From NCBI GenBank assembly GCA_046348225.1, contig JAXMEQ010000007.1, positions 124,001 to 188,000 on the forward strand: DNA of 64,000 nucleotides, read 5' to 3'. Position numbers and translations under genes: made by a program. This document shows positions 24,938 to 33,149 of this stretch, in pieces. Position 1 is the stretch's first letter. Every line of letters begins with the position of its first letter. This DNA is from JAXMEQ01 sp046348225 (GTDB lineage Bacteria; Pseudomonadota; Gammaproteobacteria; Burkholderiales; Burkholderiaceae_C). Under the pieces are notes generated by a model, which saw only the letters and a program-made list of their open reading frames with translations, was not told where the DNA came from and ran no database searches.

Positions 24938-25405
24938 ATGCTCCGCTGGCTGGACCGTCTGGTTGAAACCCTCCTGGGGGTGGTGCTGGCGGTGCTGGTG
25001 CTGGTGGGCGTCGGCCAGGTGCTGGGCCGGCTGCTGTTTTCCAACCCGCTGGCCTGGGCGCTGGAGGCCAGCATCGTGCTGCTGGTATGGGCCACCATGC
25101 TGGCCGGCTATGTGGGTGTGCGCCGCAACAGCCACCTCTCGGCCGACTTTGCAGGCATTGCGTTTTCAGCCCGCACGCGCTGGCGGCTGGAACTGGCAGG
25201 GCTGCTGCTGTGCGTCGGCTTCACACTGACCTACGGCTGGGTCAGCTTCCGCGTGATTGATGCGATGGACGGCATTCCGTTCGCCGCGCTGCCGGTAGGC
25301 CAGCCCGTTCTGTACTGGTCATTGCCCGTCAGTGCGGCCCTGATGGTGGTGGCGTTTGTCCAGCGCCTTCGCGCGCACTGGGCGCTGCGCCCGACGGGGG
25401 TCTGA
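24938..25405 (+). CDS. dctQ: TRAP transporter small permease (DctQ family)
   Basis: The 155-residue membrane protein has four predicted transmembrane helices, including WALEASIVLLVWATMLAGYV and VGVRRNSHLSADF, typical of DctQ subunits. It forms the membrane complex with the large permease. The start ATG follows two bases after the dctP stop, and the next gene begins within two bases of its stop, so the three are tightly coupled. Confidence 0.92.
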   Translation: MLRWLDRLVETLLGVVLAVLVLVGVGQVLGRLLFSNPLAWALEASIVLLVWATMLAGYVGVRRNSHLSADFAGIAFSARTRWRLELAGLLLCVGFTLTYGWVSFRVIDAMDGIPFAALPVGQPVLYWSLPVSAALMVVAFVQRLRAHWALRPTGV

Positions 25406-25406
25406 C

Positions 25407-26702
25407 GTGCAGCAGTTCCTGATGTTCGGCCTGCTCATGGGTGCCTTTCTGGGCTTCGCGCTGGTGGGCGTGCCGGTCTTCTTTGCGATGGGGCTGGCCT
25501 CACTGGTGTTCATCGCGCTGTCGGCGGGTGCCGTGCCGGTCAGCGTGGTGGCATCGTCGCTGGTGCAGGGCATTGATTCCTTCGCCTTCCTGGCCATCCC
25601 GTTCTTCTTCCTGGCCGGCGAGCTCATGAACACGGGCGGCATCACCGCGCGCCTGCTGGCGCTGGCCAATGCCCTGGTGGGGCATATCCGGGGCGGCATG
25701 TCGCATGTAGCGGTGCTGGCCAGCATGATCTTCTCCGGCGTCTCCGGCTCTGCTGTGGCCGATGCCTCGGCCATCGGCTCGTCCCTGATTCCGGCCATGA
25801 AGGAGCAGGGGTACCCGCCGGCCTACGCCGCGGCGGTGGTGGCCGCCGCTGCCACGATGGGGCCGATCATTCCGCCGTCCATCGCCTTCGTGGTGTATGC
25901 GCTGGTGAGTGAGGTGTCGGTGGGCAAGCTGTTCCTGGCGGGTGCCGTGCCCGGCCTGCTGATGGGCGCCTACCTGCTGGTCACGTGCAGCATCGTGGCG
26001 CGACGGCGCGGCTTCCCGTTCAGCGCACGTGCGTCGGCCCGCCAGCGCTGGCATGCGCTGAAGGATGCGCTGCCGGCACTGGCCATGCCCCTGATCATCC
26101 TGGGCGGCATCGTCGGAGGGGTGACCACCTCGACCGAGGCGGGCGTGGCCGCGGCTGTCTATGCGCTGCTGGTCGGAAAGTTCCTTTACCGTGAACTCAG
26201 CTGGCGCCAGATCGCGCGCATCACGCAGGAGTCGATGGTCAACTCCGGCATCATTTTGCTGACCATCGCGGCGTCCGGCATCTTCTCGTGGCTGGTCGCC
26301 AACATGGCCATTGGCGAAACACTGGCCAGGGGCATGCTGGCCCTGACCGACAGCCGTTGGGCCATGCTGGCGCTGATCAACGTGGTGCTGCTGCTCTGGG
26401 GGCTGGCTCTGGAGCCGGCGGTGGCGCTGGTGACATTGGTGCCAGTGCTGGTGCCTATCGCCAATGCCTACCAGATTGACCTGGTTCACCTTGGCGTGGT
26501 GGTGGTGCTCAACCTCATGATCGGCCAGCTCACGCCGCCGTCCGGCGTCATCACCTTCCTCACGGCGCAGCTGGCCGGCGCCCCGTTGAGCGAAGTCTTC
26601 CGGCAGGCCTTGCCGTTCACCATCACGCTGCTGCTGGTGCTGGTGCTGGTGACCTTTGTACCGGCGCTCTCGCTCTGGCTCCCAGGCGTTTTGATGCCGT
26701 AG
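25407..26702 (+). CDS. dctM: TRAP transporter large permease (DctM family)
   Basis: The 431-residue protein has about 12 transmembrane segments and the DctM hallmarks FLAIPFFFLAGELMNTGGIT and SGVSGSAVADASAIGSSLIP, and the TPPSGVITF loop. It uses sodium or proton gradients to import the ligand. The GTG at 25407, one base after the small permease stop, is the most sensible start. Its stop codon lies within the flank of a dispersed repeat (copy 2). Confidence 0.92.
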   Translation: MQQFLMFGLLMGAFLGFALVGVPVFFAMGLASLVFIALSAGAVPVSVVASSLVQGIDSFAFLAIPFFFLAGELMNTGGITARLLALANALVGHIRGGMSHVAVLASMIFSGVSGSAVADASAIGSSLIPAMKEQGYPPAYAAAVVAAAATMGPIIPPSIAFVVYALVSEVSVGKLFLAGAVPGLLMGAYLLVTCSIVARRRGFPFSARASARQRWHALKDALPALAMPLIILGGIVGGVTTSTEAGVAAAVYALLVGKFLYRELSWRQIARITQESMVNSGIILLTIAASGIFSWLVANMAIGETLARGMLALTDSRWAMLALINVVLLLWGLALEPAVALVTLVPVLVPIANAYQIDLVHLGVVVVLNLMIGQLTPPSGVITFLTAQLAGAPLSEVFRQALPFTITLLLVLVLVTFVPALSLWLPGVLMP

Positions 26703-26742
26703 CCCGCGCCAATACTGCGTGAGGCGCTACAAAAAAAGGAGC
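26695..26742 (-). repeat. Dispersed palindromic repeat, copy 2
   Basis: Core at 26726-26742 reads GCTCC-TTTTTTT-GTAGC on the minus strand, a degenerate version, with the tail GCCTCACGCAGTATTGG matching copy 1. It overlaps the last codons of dctM. Confidence 0.65.
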
Positions 26743-26809
26743 GTCTTGGCGGCCGGCCACAGATCGGTTCCAATCGGGGCCTACCGACAAGACACCGAGG
26801 AGCCGCGTC

Positions 26810-28021
26810 TTGAAACTCAAAAAAATCGCCCTGGGCCTGCTGGCCGCCCTCGCCGTGGCCGGCACGGCCGGCTGGTTCAGCCTGGACAAGGAAACCCGCG
26901 GCCTGCTGGCCGCGCTGCCCACCAACCGCGACCTGCTGTTCTGGAGCGAGCGCCAGCGCGACGCGGCCTTCCGCGCGCTGGACCGCCTGCCAGTGCTGGC
27001 CAAGTGGCGTGTCATCGAGCCCGCCGTCCAGCCCCGTCCGCTGCCGCCCGGGCCGCCGCTGAAGCTGCCGCTGGACCTGGACGCCTACATGGCGGGCCAG
27101 CGCAGCGCGGCGCTGCTGATCGTGCACAACGGCAAGCTGCGGCTGGAGCGCTACGGCCTGGGCTTTGACGCCGCCGGACGATGGACCAGCTTTTCGGTGG
27201 CCAAGTCGTTCACCTCCACCCTGGTGGGCGCCGCGCTGCGCGACGGCCACATCAGGAGCATGGACGACAAGGTGAGCGACTACATCCCGCAGATGAAGGG
27301 CTCCGCCTACGACGCGGTCAGCATCCGCCAGCTGCTGACCATGACCTCGGGCGTGAAGTGGAATGAAGACTACGCCGACCCGAACGCCGATGTGGCGAAG
27401 TTCAACAACCACAAGCCCGACGATGGCAGTGACGCGCTGGTGAGCTACATGCGCCAGCTGCCGCGCGAGGTGCCGGCCGGCACCCGCTGGCTCTACAGCA
27501 CCGGCGAGACCAACCTGGTGGGTGTGCTGGTCAGCCAGGCCGTGAAGAAGCCCCTGTCGCAGTACCTGCAGGAAAAGCTGTGGCAGCCATTGGGCATGGA
27601 GCAGCAGGCCACCTGGATCCTGAGCCGCACGGGGCATGAGATCAGCGGCTGCTGCATCCAGGCCGCAGCGCGCGACTATGCCCGCTTTGGCCAGTTCATC
27701 GCCGACGGCGCGCGCATCAATGGCCAGAGCCTGGTGCCCGACGGCTGGCTGGCCGAAGCCACCACCGCGCGCACGCCCATCGGCCAGCCCGGGCGCGGCT
27801 ATGGCTACCAGTGGTGGACCTACGACGACGGCACCTTTGCCGCGCGCGGCATCTTCGGCCAGGGCATCTTCATCGACCCGCAGCGCAAGCTGGTGATCGT
27901 TTCCAACGCCAACTGGGCCGGCGGCGCCCGCGACCCGGTGGCCAGCGAAGCACGTGAAGCGTTCTACCGGGCGGTTCAGAAGGCGGTGGATGCAGAGGCG
28001 GGAGTGGTGGCCGCGAAGTGA
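26810..28021 (+). CDS. Serine hydrolase, class C beta-lactamase family
   Basis: The 403-residue protein belongs to the beta-lactamase/penicillin-binding serine hydrolase family. The catalytic motifs are SVAKS (S-x2-K) and YSTGETN (Y-x-N type), with a GYGYQWW segment near the C-terminal strand where KTG would lie. An N-terminal hydrophobic segment (residues 5-22) is a signal anchor. Such proteins act as esterases or peptidases rather than true beta-lactamases. It uses a TTG start preceded by GAGGAG. Its end overlaps the convergent esterase gene by 46 bp. Confidence 0.88.
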   Translation: MKLKKIALGLLAALAVAGTAGWFSLDKETRGLLAALPTNRDLLFWSERQRDAAFRALDRLPVLAKWRVIEPAVQPRPLPPGPPLKLPLDLDAYMAGQRSAALLIVHNGKLRLERYGLGFDAAGRWTSFSVAKSFTSTLVGAALRDGHIRSMDDKVSDYIPQMKGSAYDAVSIRQLLTMTSGVKWNEDYADPNADVAKFNNHKPDDGSDALVSYMRQLPREVPAGTRWLYSTGETNLVGVLVSQAVKKPLSQYLQEKLWQPLGMEQQATWILSRTGHEISGCCIQAAARDYARFGQFIADGARINGQSLVPDGWLAEATTARTPIGQPGRGYGYQWWTYDDGTFAARGIFGQGIFIDPQRKLVIVSNANWAGGARDPVASEAREAFYRAVQKAVDAEAGVVAAK

Positions 28022-28941
28022 GGCGGTGCAGGGGGCGTCCTGGGCTCCGCCACGGGCAGCGCCAGAAAGAACCGCACCATCTCGGCTGAAGCGTCCGGTC
28101 CGGATGGATCGGTATGGGCGACGCGCTGGTCGCCGCCCGACCAGGCATGGCCGCCGCCATGCAGCGTCCATGATTCCACCCGCGCCTGGCCGGCTTCGTC
28201 GGCATGCACGGTGCGGCTGAACTTGCGCCCGTCAGGCACTTCACCCGCGTGCTCGCGGGTGCTCAGCCCGTGCTGCCCGGGCTGGGCGCTGTGCGCCGTG
28301 CGCGCCTGCTGCACGAGCTGTTGCGCATTGCTGTGCTGCACGGTGCGGTCGCGGTCGCCATGGAAGACGATGGTGGGCATGGGCTGGGTGGCGCGTTGCG
28401 GTCGGTGCGGCCGGCCCTTCATGGCCGCGAGCGCCGAGAGCAGGTCGTTCGCACTGCCGTAGGCGAGGCCCGAATGTGCGCCCACACCGGCAAACAGTGT
28501 GGGGTAGGCCTCACCCATCACCACCGCCATGGCGGCACCCGCCGACAGCCCGACGATGAACACGCGGCGTGGGTTGGCGTGCTGATTGCGCACCACCTTG
28601 CGCACGATGCCGGCAATCAGGGCGGGCTCGCCGGCTTCGTGCCCGGGGTCGGGCGGGTTGAACCAGTTCCAGCAGCGCGCCATGTTGGCGTAGGCCGACT
28701 GCTTGGGGTACACCACCAGAAACCCGTGCATGTCAGCCAGGCGGTTCATGCGGGTGGCCGTGGCAAAGTCGTTGGCCGACTGGGTGCAGCCGTGCAGCAT
28801 CACCACCAGCGGCAGGGCTGCGCGGTGGCCAGTGCGGGGCACGTAAAGCTTGTAGGCCCGCTCGCCCGCGGGGCTGCTGAACCGGTGCGTCTTGAAGGTG
28901 CCAGGCGCCAGGGCAGGCGCTGCGGGCAAGGGCTGTGTCAT
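27976..28941 (-). CDS. PHB-depolymerase-family esterase (LpqC type)
   Basis: The 321-residue alpha/beta hydrolase has the oxyanion motif LHGCTQSANDFATAT, the nucleophile elbow GLSAGAAMA, an Asp in FHGDRDRTVQ and a His in LHGGGHAWSGG, the arrangement of class 2 PHB depolymerases and feruloyl esterases. No signal peptide is visible at the chosen start, so it is probably cytoplasmic. The C-terminal 25 residues are Pro/Ala/Thr-rich and overlap the end of the convergent serine hydrolase gene. The start at 28941 was taken because the protein family begins there. Confidence 0.88.
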   Translation of the reverse strand: MTQPLPAAPALAPGTFKTHRFSSPAGERAYKLYVPRTGHRAALPLVVMLHGCTQSANDFATATRMNRLADMHGFLVVYPKQSAYANMARCWNWFNPPDPGHEAGEPALIAGIVRKVVRNQHANPRRVFIVGLSAGAAMAVVMGEAYPTLFAGVGAHSGLAYGSANDLLSALAAMKGRPHRPQRATQPMPTIVFHGDRDRTVQHSNAQQLVQQARTAHSAQPGQHGLSTREHAGEVPDGRKFSRTVHADEAGQARVESWTLHGGGHAWSGGDQRVAHTDPSGPDASAEMVRFFLALPVAEPRTPPAPPHFAATTPASASTAF

Positions 28942-29173
28942 GGGAATCCTTCCAGAGGTGGGTAGGCAAATGCCTGCCTGTCCAGTCTGGGGTCGCGGCC
29001 AGCAGATGCGTGTCGGCCCACGGCGCGACTGCATGAAACAGGGCCCGGGTGTGGCGTCGCGGCACAGGGTGGGCGAGCGCACAGACGCTGCGGCAGCCGG
29101 TGGTTATGTTGAGGTGTGACGCAAGCCACCTGCCACCGGATCTTCCGGCGCTGCAACCTTCACCAGGACCACC

Positions 29174-29497
29174 ATGATCAACGAAATCAACCAGACCAAT
29201 ACCATCCCCAACGCCAATGGCAGCACCGTGCCCGACGCCGTCAACTCCGTGAACCGCGTGGTCCAGGGCGCCCACCAGGCGATCGACCGCTTCGCCAGCA
29301 GCACCACGCCCCAGGTGCAGCACCTGGCCGAGACAGTGGTGGAAGCCAAGGACGCGCTGCGCGACAAGGCGGCCCAGCTGGGCGACGGCTGGTACGACAT
29401 GACCGAGAGCCTGCGCGACCGCGTGCGCGCCCGGCCGCTGACCGCCTTGGCCTGTGCCGCGGCCCTGGGCATGCTGGTCGCCCGTCTGCGCGGCTGA
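29174..29497 (+). CDS. ElaB/YqjD-like (DUF883) membrane-anchored protein
   Basis: The 107-residue protein has a long amphipathic helix rich in Ala, Gln and Glu, then the conserved RVRARPLTALACAAALGMLVARL C-terminal membrane anchor (shown here only as a motif region near residues 84-105). The family includes E. coli ElaB, YqjD and YgaM, which bind ribosomes or the membrane in stationary phase. A GGACCACC sequence precedes the ATG. Confidence 0.85.
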   Translation: MINEINQTNTIPNANGSTVPDAVNSVNRVVQGAHQAIDRFASSTTPQVQHLAETVVEAKDALRDKAAQLGDGWYDMTESLRDRVRARPLTALACAAALGMLVARLRG

Positions 29498-29504
29498 ACC
29501 GGCG

Positions 29505-30149
29505 CTACAGCTTGACCGAGGCGCGTTCGCCCATCGCGGCGCGCCAGCGCACCAGGTGCGGGTGCTGCTCGCCCGGCTTGACCTTGACCACGCGCGCAAA
29601 GTCCACCGCCACCACGGCCGTGATGTCGGCGATGCTGAACTGGCCGGCGGCGATGAAGTCGCGGCCTGCGAGCCGCTCGTTCAGCGTGGCAAAAAAATGC
29701 TGCACGCGGGCCAGCCCGCGCTGCGCCAGCGCCGGGATCTGCGCGTAGTCCACCGGGCCGGGCAGGGCGCGGTTGGCCATGGCCGGGGAGCTGTTGCGCA
29801 GGGCCTCGGCAATCGCTACCAGGCCTTCAAACTCCACGCGCCACTGCCAGCTCGCAATCTCGGCCTTGTCCAGCGGCGTGCGGCCCAGCAGCGGCGGACT
29901 GGGGAAACGCGCCTCAAGGTAGGCCGCGATGGCCGCGTTGTCCGTCAGCACCGCGCCGTCTTCGGTCACCAGGGCGGGCACAGTGCACAACGGGTTGATT
30001 GCGCGGAATGCCTCGCCCAGTTGTTCGCCATTTTTCAGGTCCACCTGAACGGTGTGGTGCGCAATGCCCTTTTCCGCCAGCAGCATGCGCGCACGGCGCG
30101 GGCTGGGGGCGGTGGCGCAGTCGCACAGCGTGAGCATGGCGGCCGTCAT
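29505..30149 (-). CDS. Glutathione S-transferase family protein
   Basis: The 214-residue protein has a thioredoxin-like N-terminal domain (PSPRRARMLLAEKGI, NPLCTVPALVTEDG, the cis-Pro motif, then TDNAAIAAYLE) and an all-helical C-terminal domain with IADITAVVAVDF. Ser or Pro-Ser at residues 15-16 is the likely glutathione-activating position. Its ATG overlaps the stop of the upstream YghU-like gene (ATGA), so the two GST-fold proteins form a two-gene operon. Confidence 0.88.
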   Translation of the reverse strand: MTAAMLTLCDCATAPSPRRARMLLAEKGIAHHTVQVDLKNGEQLGEAFRAINPLCTVPALVTEDGAVLTDNAAIAAYLEARFPSPPLLGRTPLDKAEIASWQWRVEFEGLVAIAEALRNSSPAMANRALPGPVDYAQIPALAQRGLARVQHFFATLNERLAGRDFIAAGQFSIADITAVVAVDFARVVKVKPGEQHPHLVRWRAAMGERASVKL

Positions 30150-31015
30150 GGCGCCAGCTTGTCCTGCGTTTTGGTGTCGAAATCGCTTGCGTCGTGCCGC
30201 TCGTGCAACTGGCTGGACGGCTCGCCCTGCACGCGGTTGACCATGCGCCCGCGCCGGGCGGCCGGGCGCTGCGCGATCTCGTCGGCCCAGCGCACCACGT
30301 GGGTGTAGGTGTGCACCTGCAGGAACTCGCCCGCGCCATACAGCAGGCCCTTGGCGAGCTGCCCGTACCAGGGCCAGATGGCCATGTCGGCAATGGTGTA
30401 GTCGTCACCGGCCACGTAGCGCGTCTCGGCCAGCCGGCGGTCGAGCACGTCCATCTGGCGCTTGACTTCCATGGCGTAGCGGTCGATGGCGTAGCGGATT
30501 TTCTCGGGTGCGTAGGCATAGAAATGGCCGAAGCCGCCGCCCAGGAAGGGCGCGCTGCCCATCTGCCAGAACAGCCAGCTCAGGGTTTCGGCGCGCGCGG
30601 CGCCCCCGGCGGGCAGGAAGGCGCCGAATTTCTCCGCCAGGTAGACCAGGATGGCGCCCGACTCGAACACGCGTACCGGTTCAGCGCCGCTGTGGTCCAC
30701 CAGCACCGGAATCTTGGAGTTGGGGTTGGCGGCCACAAAGCCGCTGCCAAACTGCTCGCCTTCGTTGATGCGCACCAGCCAGGCGTCGTATTCGGCGCCG
30801 CTGTGGCCGGCGGCCAGCAGCTCTTCGAGCATCACCGTCACCTTGACGCCGTTGGGCGTGCCCAGTGAATACAGCTGCAGCGGGTGCTTGCCCACGGGCA
30901 GTGGCTTGTCGTGCGTGGGGCCGGCCACCGGGCGGTTGATGTTGGCAAAGCGCCCGCCATTGCCGGGTGGCGGTGTCCAGATGTTCGGGGGGGTGTAGGG
31001 CGTGGTGTCGTTCAT
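30146..31015 (-). CDS. yghU: Glutathione-dependent disulfide-bond oxidoreductase (YghU type)
   Basis: The 289-residue protein matches YghU/Nu-class GSTs: a long N-terminal arm with PPNIWTPPPGNGGRFANINR and GKHPLQLYSLGTPNGVKVT, the cis-Pro NSKIPVL, FESGAILVYLAEKFG and a helical domain with DDYTIADMAIWPWYG. YghU reduces disulfides such as 2-hydroxyethyl disulfide with two bound glutathiones. The Met at about 31015 is the family start. It is cotranscribed with the downstream GST and diverges from maiA. Confidence 0.88.
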   Translation of the reverse strand: MNDTTPYTPPNIWTPPPGNGGRFANINRPVAGPTHDKPLPVGKHPLQLYSLGTPNGVKVTVMLEELLAAGHSGAEYDAWLVRINEGEQFGSGFVAANPNSKIPVLVDHSGAEPVRVFESGAILVYLAEKFGAFLPAGGAARAETLSWLFWQMGSAPFLGGGFGHFYAYAPEKIRYAIDRYAMEVKRQMDVLDRRLAETRYVAGDDYTIADMAIWPWYGQLAKGLLYGAGEFLQVHTYTHVVRWADEIAQRPAARRGRMVNRVQGEPSSQLHERHDASDFDTKTQDKLAP

Positions 31016-31106
31016 GCATCCAATGGTGCCCGGTTTCGCGCGGTCTTGCACACGGGGCACCGGGCCCGGGTGGAGAATGGGGCTTTGTACCTGACCAGGC
31101 CCCGCC

Positions 31107-31772
31107 ATGACCACCCCCACCCCTTTCGAGCTGTATGCCTTCTGGCGCTCGTCCGCCACGTTCCGCGTGCGGGTGGCGCTCAACCTCAAGGGCCTGTCGG
31201 CGCAGGAACACCAGGTGAACCTGGAAGCGGGCGAGCAGCGCAGCGACGCGTTTCTCCAGATCAATCCCCTGGGGGGCATTCCGGCGCTGCGCGAGGCCGG
31301 ACACCCGCCGATCACCCAGTCGGTGGCGATTCTGGAGTTTCTGGACGAGTACCAGCCGCAGCCACCGCTGCTGCCAGCCGACCTGCACGGGCGGGCGCGG
31401 GTGCGCTCGCTCACGGGCATGCTGGTGTCGGACACGCACCCGCTGGTGACGCCGCGCATCCGAAAGTACCTGGCCGCCAACGCCGGCTTTGACGATGCCG
31501 CCTGGCGCGCCTGGCAGACGCAGTGGTTTGGCACCGGGCTGGCCGCGGTGGAGCAGCGCCTGGCCCGGGAAAGCGCGACCGGCCGCTACTGCCATGGCGA
31601 CACCGTCACCATGGCCGACATCTGTCTGGCCAGCATCCTGGCGGTGATGCGGGTGTTCAGGATCGCGCCGCAGGACACCCCCACCATTGACCGCATCATG
31701 CAGGCCTGTGATGCCCATCCGGCTTTCCAGCAGGCCGCACCGATGCGGCAGACCGGCGCACCCGCCGCTTAG
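31107..31772 (+). CDS. maiA: Maleylacetoacetate isomerase (zeta-class GST)
   Basis: The 221-residue protein has the zeta-GST signature SSATFRVRVALNLKG near residue 13, with Ser15 as glutathione catalyst, then the NPLGGIPAL cis-Pro loop, ITQSVAILEFLDE, and the MADICLASIL helix. It isomerises maleylacetoacetate (or maleylpyruvate) in tyrosine or gentisate breakdown. An FAH-family enzyme, the usual next step, is at 15594 but not linked. About 90 bp separate it from the divergent yghU gene. Confidence 0.88.
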   Translation: MTTPTPFELYAFWRSSATFRVRVALNLKGLSAQEHQVNLEAGEQRSDAFLQINPLGGIPALREAGHPPITQSVAILEFLDEYQPQPPLLPADLHGRARVRSLTGMLVSDTHPLVTPRIRKYLAANAGFDDAAWRAWQTQWFGTGLAAVEQRLARESATGRYCHGDTVTMADICLASILAVMRVFRIAPQDTPTIDRIMQACDAHPAFQQAAPMRQTGAPAA

Positions 31773-31871
31773 GGCATTTTCCTAAGCGCGCTACGACAGT
31801 GCCCTACCCGTTTGCCGTGGGCCAGTGCCAGACTTCTTTTGGGCTTTTCCGTTTGAAGATCTGGAGGTGTC

Positions 31872-32315
31872 ATGGAGCCAATGACCGGGTTGCTCTACAA
31901 ATCCGTTGCCGCCCGAACGCTGGCGCCGCTCGAGACCGAGCTGCTGCTGCGCAAGGCCCGCATCCGCAACACACGCGAGCGGCTGTCGGGTGTGCTGCTC
32001 TACTCCGACTACTTCTTCATGCAGTACCTGGAGGGCCCGACCGGGGCGGTGAATCGTCTGTATGACGAGATTGCACGTGATCCGCGGCACCGCGCGGTTC
32101 AGGTGCTGTGGCACGAGCCGGTGACCCACCGGGAGTTTGCCGAATGGTCCATGGCCTACCGCCCCCTGCTCACGACCGATGCCGCCGTCGAGGCGCGGTG
32201 CTGGCTGCTCGGCAGCGCACCGGAGCCGTCGCAGCTTGGCGTGCCGCGCCAGATGCTGCTGAAATTCCTGGATACCGGGCGTGTCAAGCCAGCGCTCTAT
32301 GATCTGGGCACATGA
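31872..32315 (+). CDS. Short BLUF-domain blue-light photoreceptor
   Basis: The 147-residue protein is a BLUF protein with all photochemical residues: Y9 in LLYKS, N33 in IRNTRERLSG, Q51 in FFMQYLEG, and the W-x-M pair in EWSMAY. These residues hydrogen-bond FAD and shift on blue-light absorption. There is no attached output domain; the C-terminal 45 residues are the usual capping helices of short BLUFs such as PixD. No EAL or GGDEF gene is adjacent, so its partner is unknown. A GGAGG ribosome site precedes the ATG. Confidence 0.92.
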   Translation: MEPMTGLLYKSVAARTLAPLETELLLRKARIRNTRERLSGVLLYSDYFFMQYLEGPTGAVNRLYDEIARDPRHRAVQVLWHEPVTHREFAEWSMAYRPLLTTDAAVEARCWLLGSAPEPSQLGVPRQMLLKFLDTGRVKPALYDLGT

Positions 32316-32335
32316 CCTGCCTGCCCGGGTGATCC

Positions 32336-33100
32336 TTGGCCTTTCCGCTGATCACCGACCCGCTCTTCTACGCCGTCGCCATTCCTGCCGTGCTGCTGCT
32401 GGGCATCAGCAAGAGCGGCTTTGGCGCAGGCTTCGGGTCGCTCGCCGTGCCACTGATGGCGCTGGTGGTCACGGTGCCGCAGGCAGCGGCCATCCTGATG
32501 CCGGTGCTGCTGGTGATGGACTTGCTCGGCATGGCTGCCTACCGCAAGGACCTGGACCGTACCCTGCTGAAATTCCTGATTCCGTGCGCGCTGGTGGGCA
32601 CGGTGGTTGGCACGCTGCTGTTCAAGGTGCTGGACGCGAAGCTGGTGGCCGGGCTGGTGGGCGCGGTCACGCTGCTGTTCCTGGCGCAGCGCCTGCTGTT
32701 TCCGCCCAGGGCGGACCACCCGCCGCCGCCGCGCTGGCTGGGTGCGCTGCTCACCGCCACGGCCGGCTTCACCAGCTTCATTGCCCACGCCGGCGGGCCG
32801 CCGCTGAACGCCTACCTGATCCCGCTGAAGCTCAAGCCCGTGGTGTTCACGGCCACGGTGGCGTTCCTGTTCTTTTTTGTGAACCTGAGCAAATGGATTC
32901 CCTACGCCTGGCTCGGTCTGCTGGACATGCGCAACCTGGCGACCTCCATCGTGCTGCTGCCGCTGGCACCGGTGGGCGTGCTGGTGGGCGTGCGCATTGC
33001 GCGGCGCATCAACCCGGTGCTGTTTTACCGTTTCATCTACGCCGGCATGTTCCTCACGGGCTGCAAGCTAGTATGGGACGGCTTCTCCCATTTGCTATGA
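32336..33100 (+). CDS. TSUP/TauE-SafE-family sulfite or anion exporter
   Basis: The 254-residue membrane protein has about eight hydrophobic segments and the two TSUP motifs: GISKSGFGAGFG near residue 22 and AGFTSFIAHAGGPP near residue 150. TSUP proteins move sulfite, sulfonates or related anions. A TTG start at 32336 is used, 20 bp after the BLUF gene stop; ribosome site is weak. The stop codon TGA at 33098 lies inside the core of dispersed repeat copy 3. Confidence 0.85.
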   Translation: MAFPLITDPLFYAVAIPAVLLLGISKSGFGAGFGSLAVPLMALVVTVPQAAAILMPVLLVMDLLGMAAYRKDLDRTLLKFLIPCALVGTVVGTLLFKVLDAKLVAGLVGAVTLLFLAQRLLFPPRADHPPPPRWLGALLTATAGFTSFIAHAGGPPLNAYLIPLKLKPVVFTATVAFLFFFVNLSKWIPYAWLGLLDMRNLATSIVLLPLAPVGVLVGVRIARRINPVLFYRFIYAGMFLTGCKLVWDGFSHLL

Positions 33101-33141
33101 ATTTCATAGCGCCTTGCGCAGCATCGGCGAGGGCTGCAGCC
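33094..33141 (+). repeat. Dispersed palindromic repeat, copy 3
   Basis: Core GCTAT-GAATTTC-ATAGC at 33094-33110 (perfect 17-bp palindrome apart from the centre), then GCCTTGCGCAGCATCGG and GGGCTGCAGCC. It supplies the stop codon of the TSUP gene. Confidence 0.85.
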
Positions 33142-33149
33142 TGATTTGA

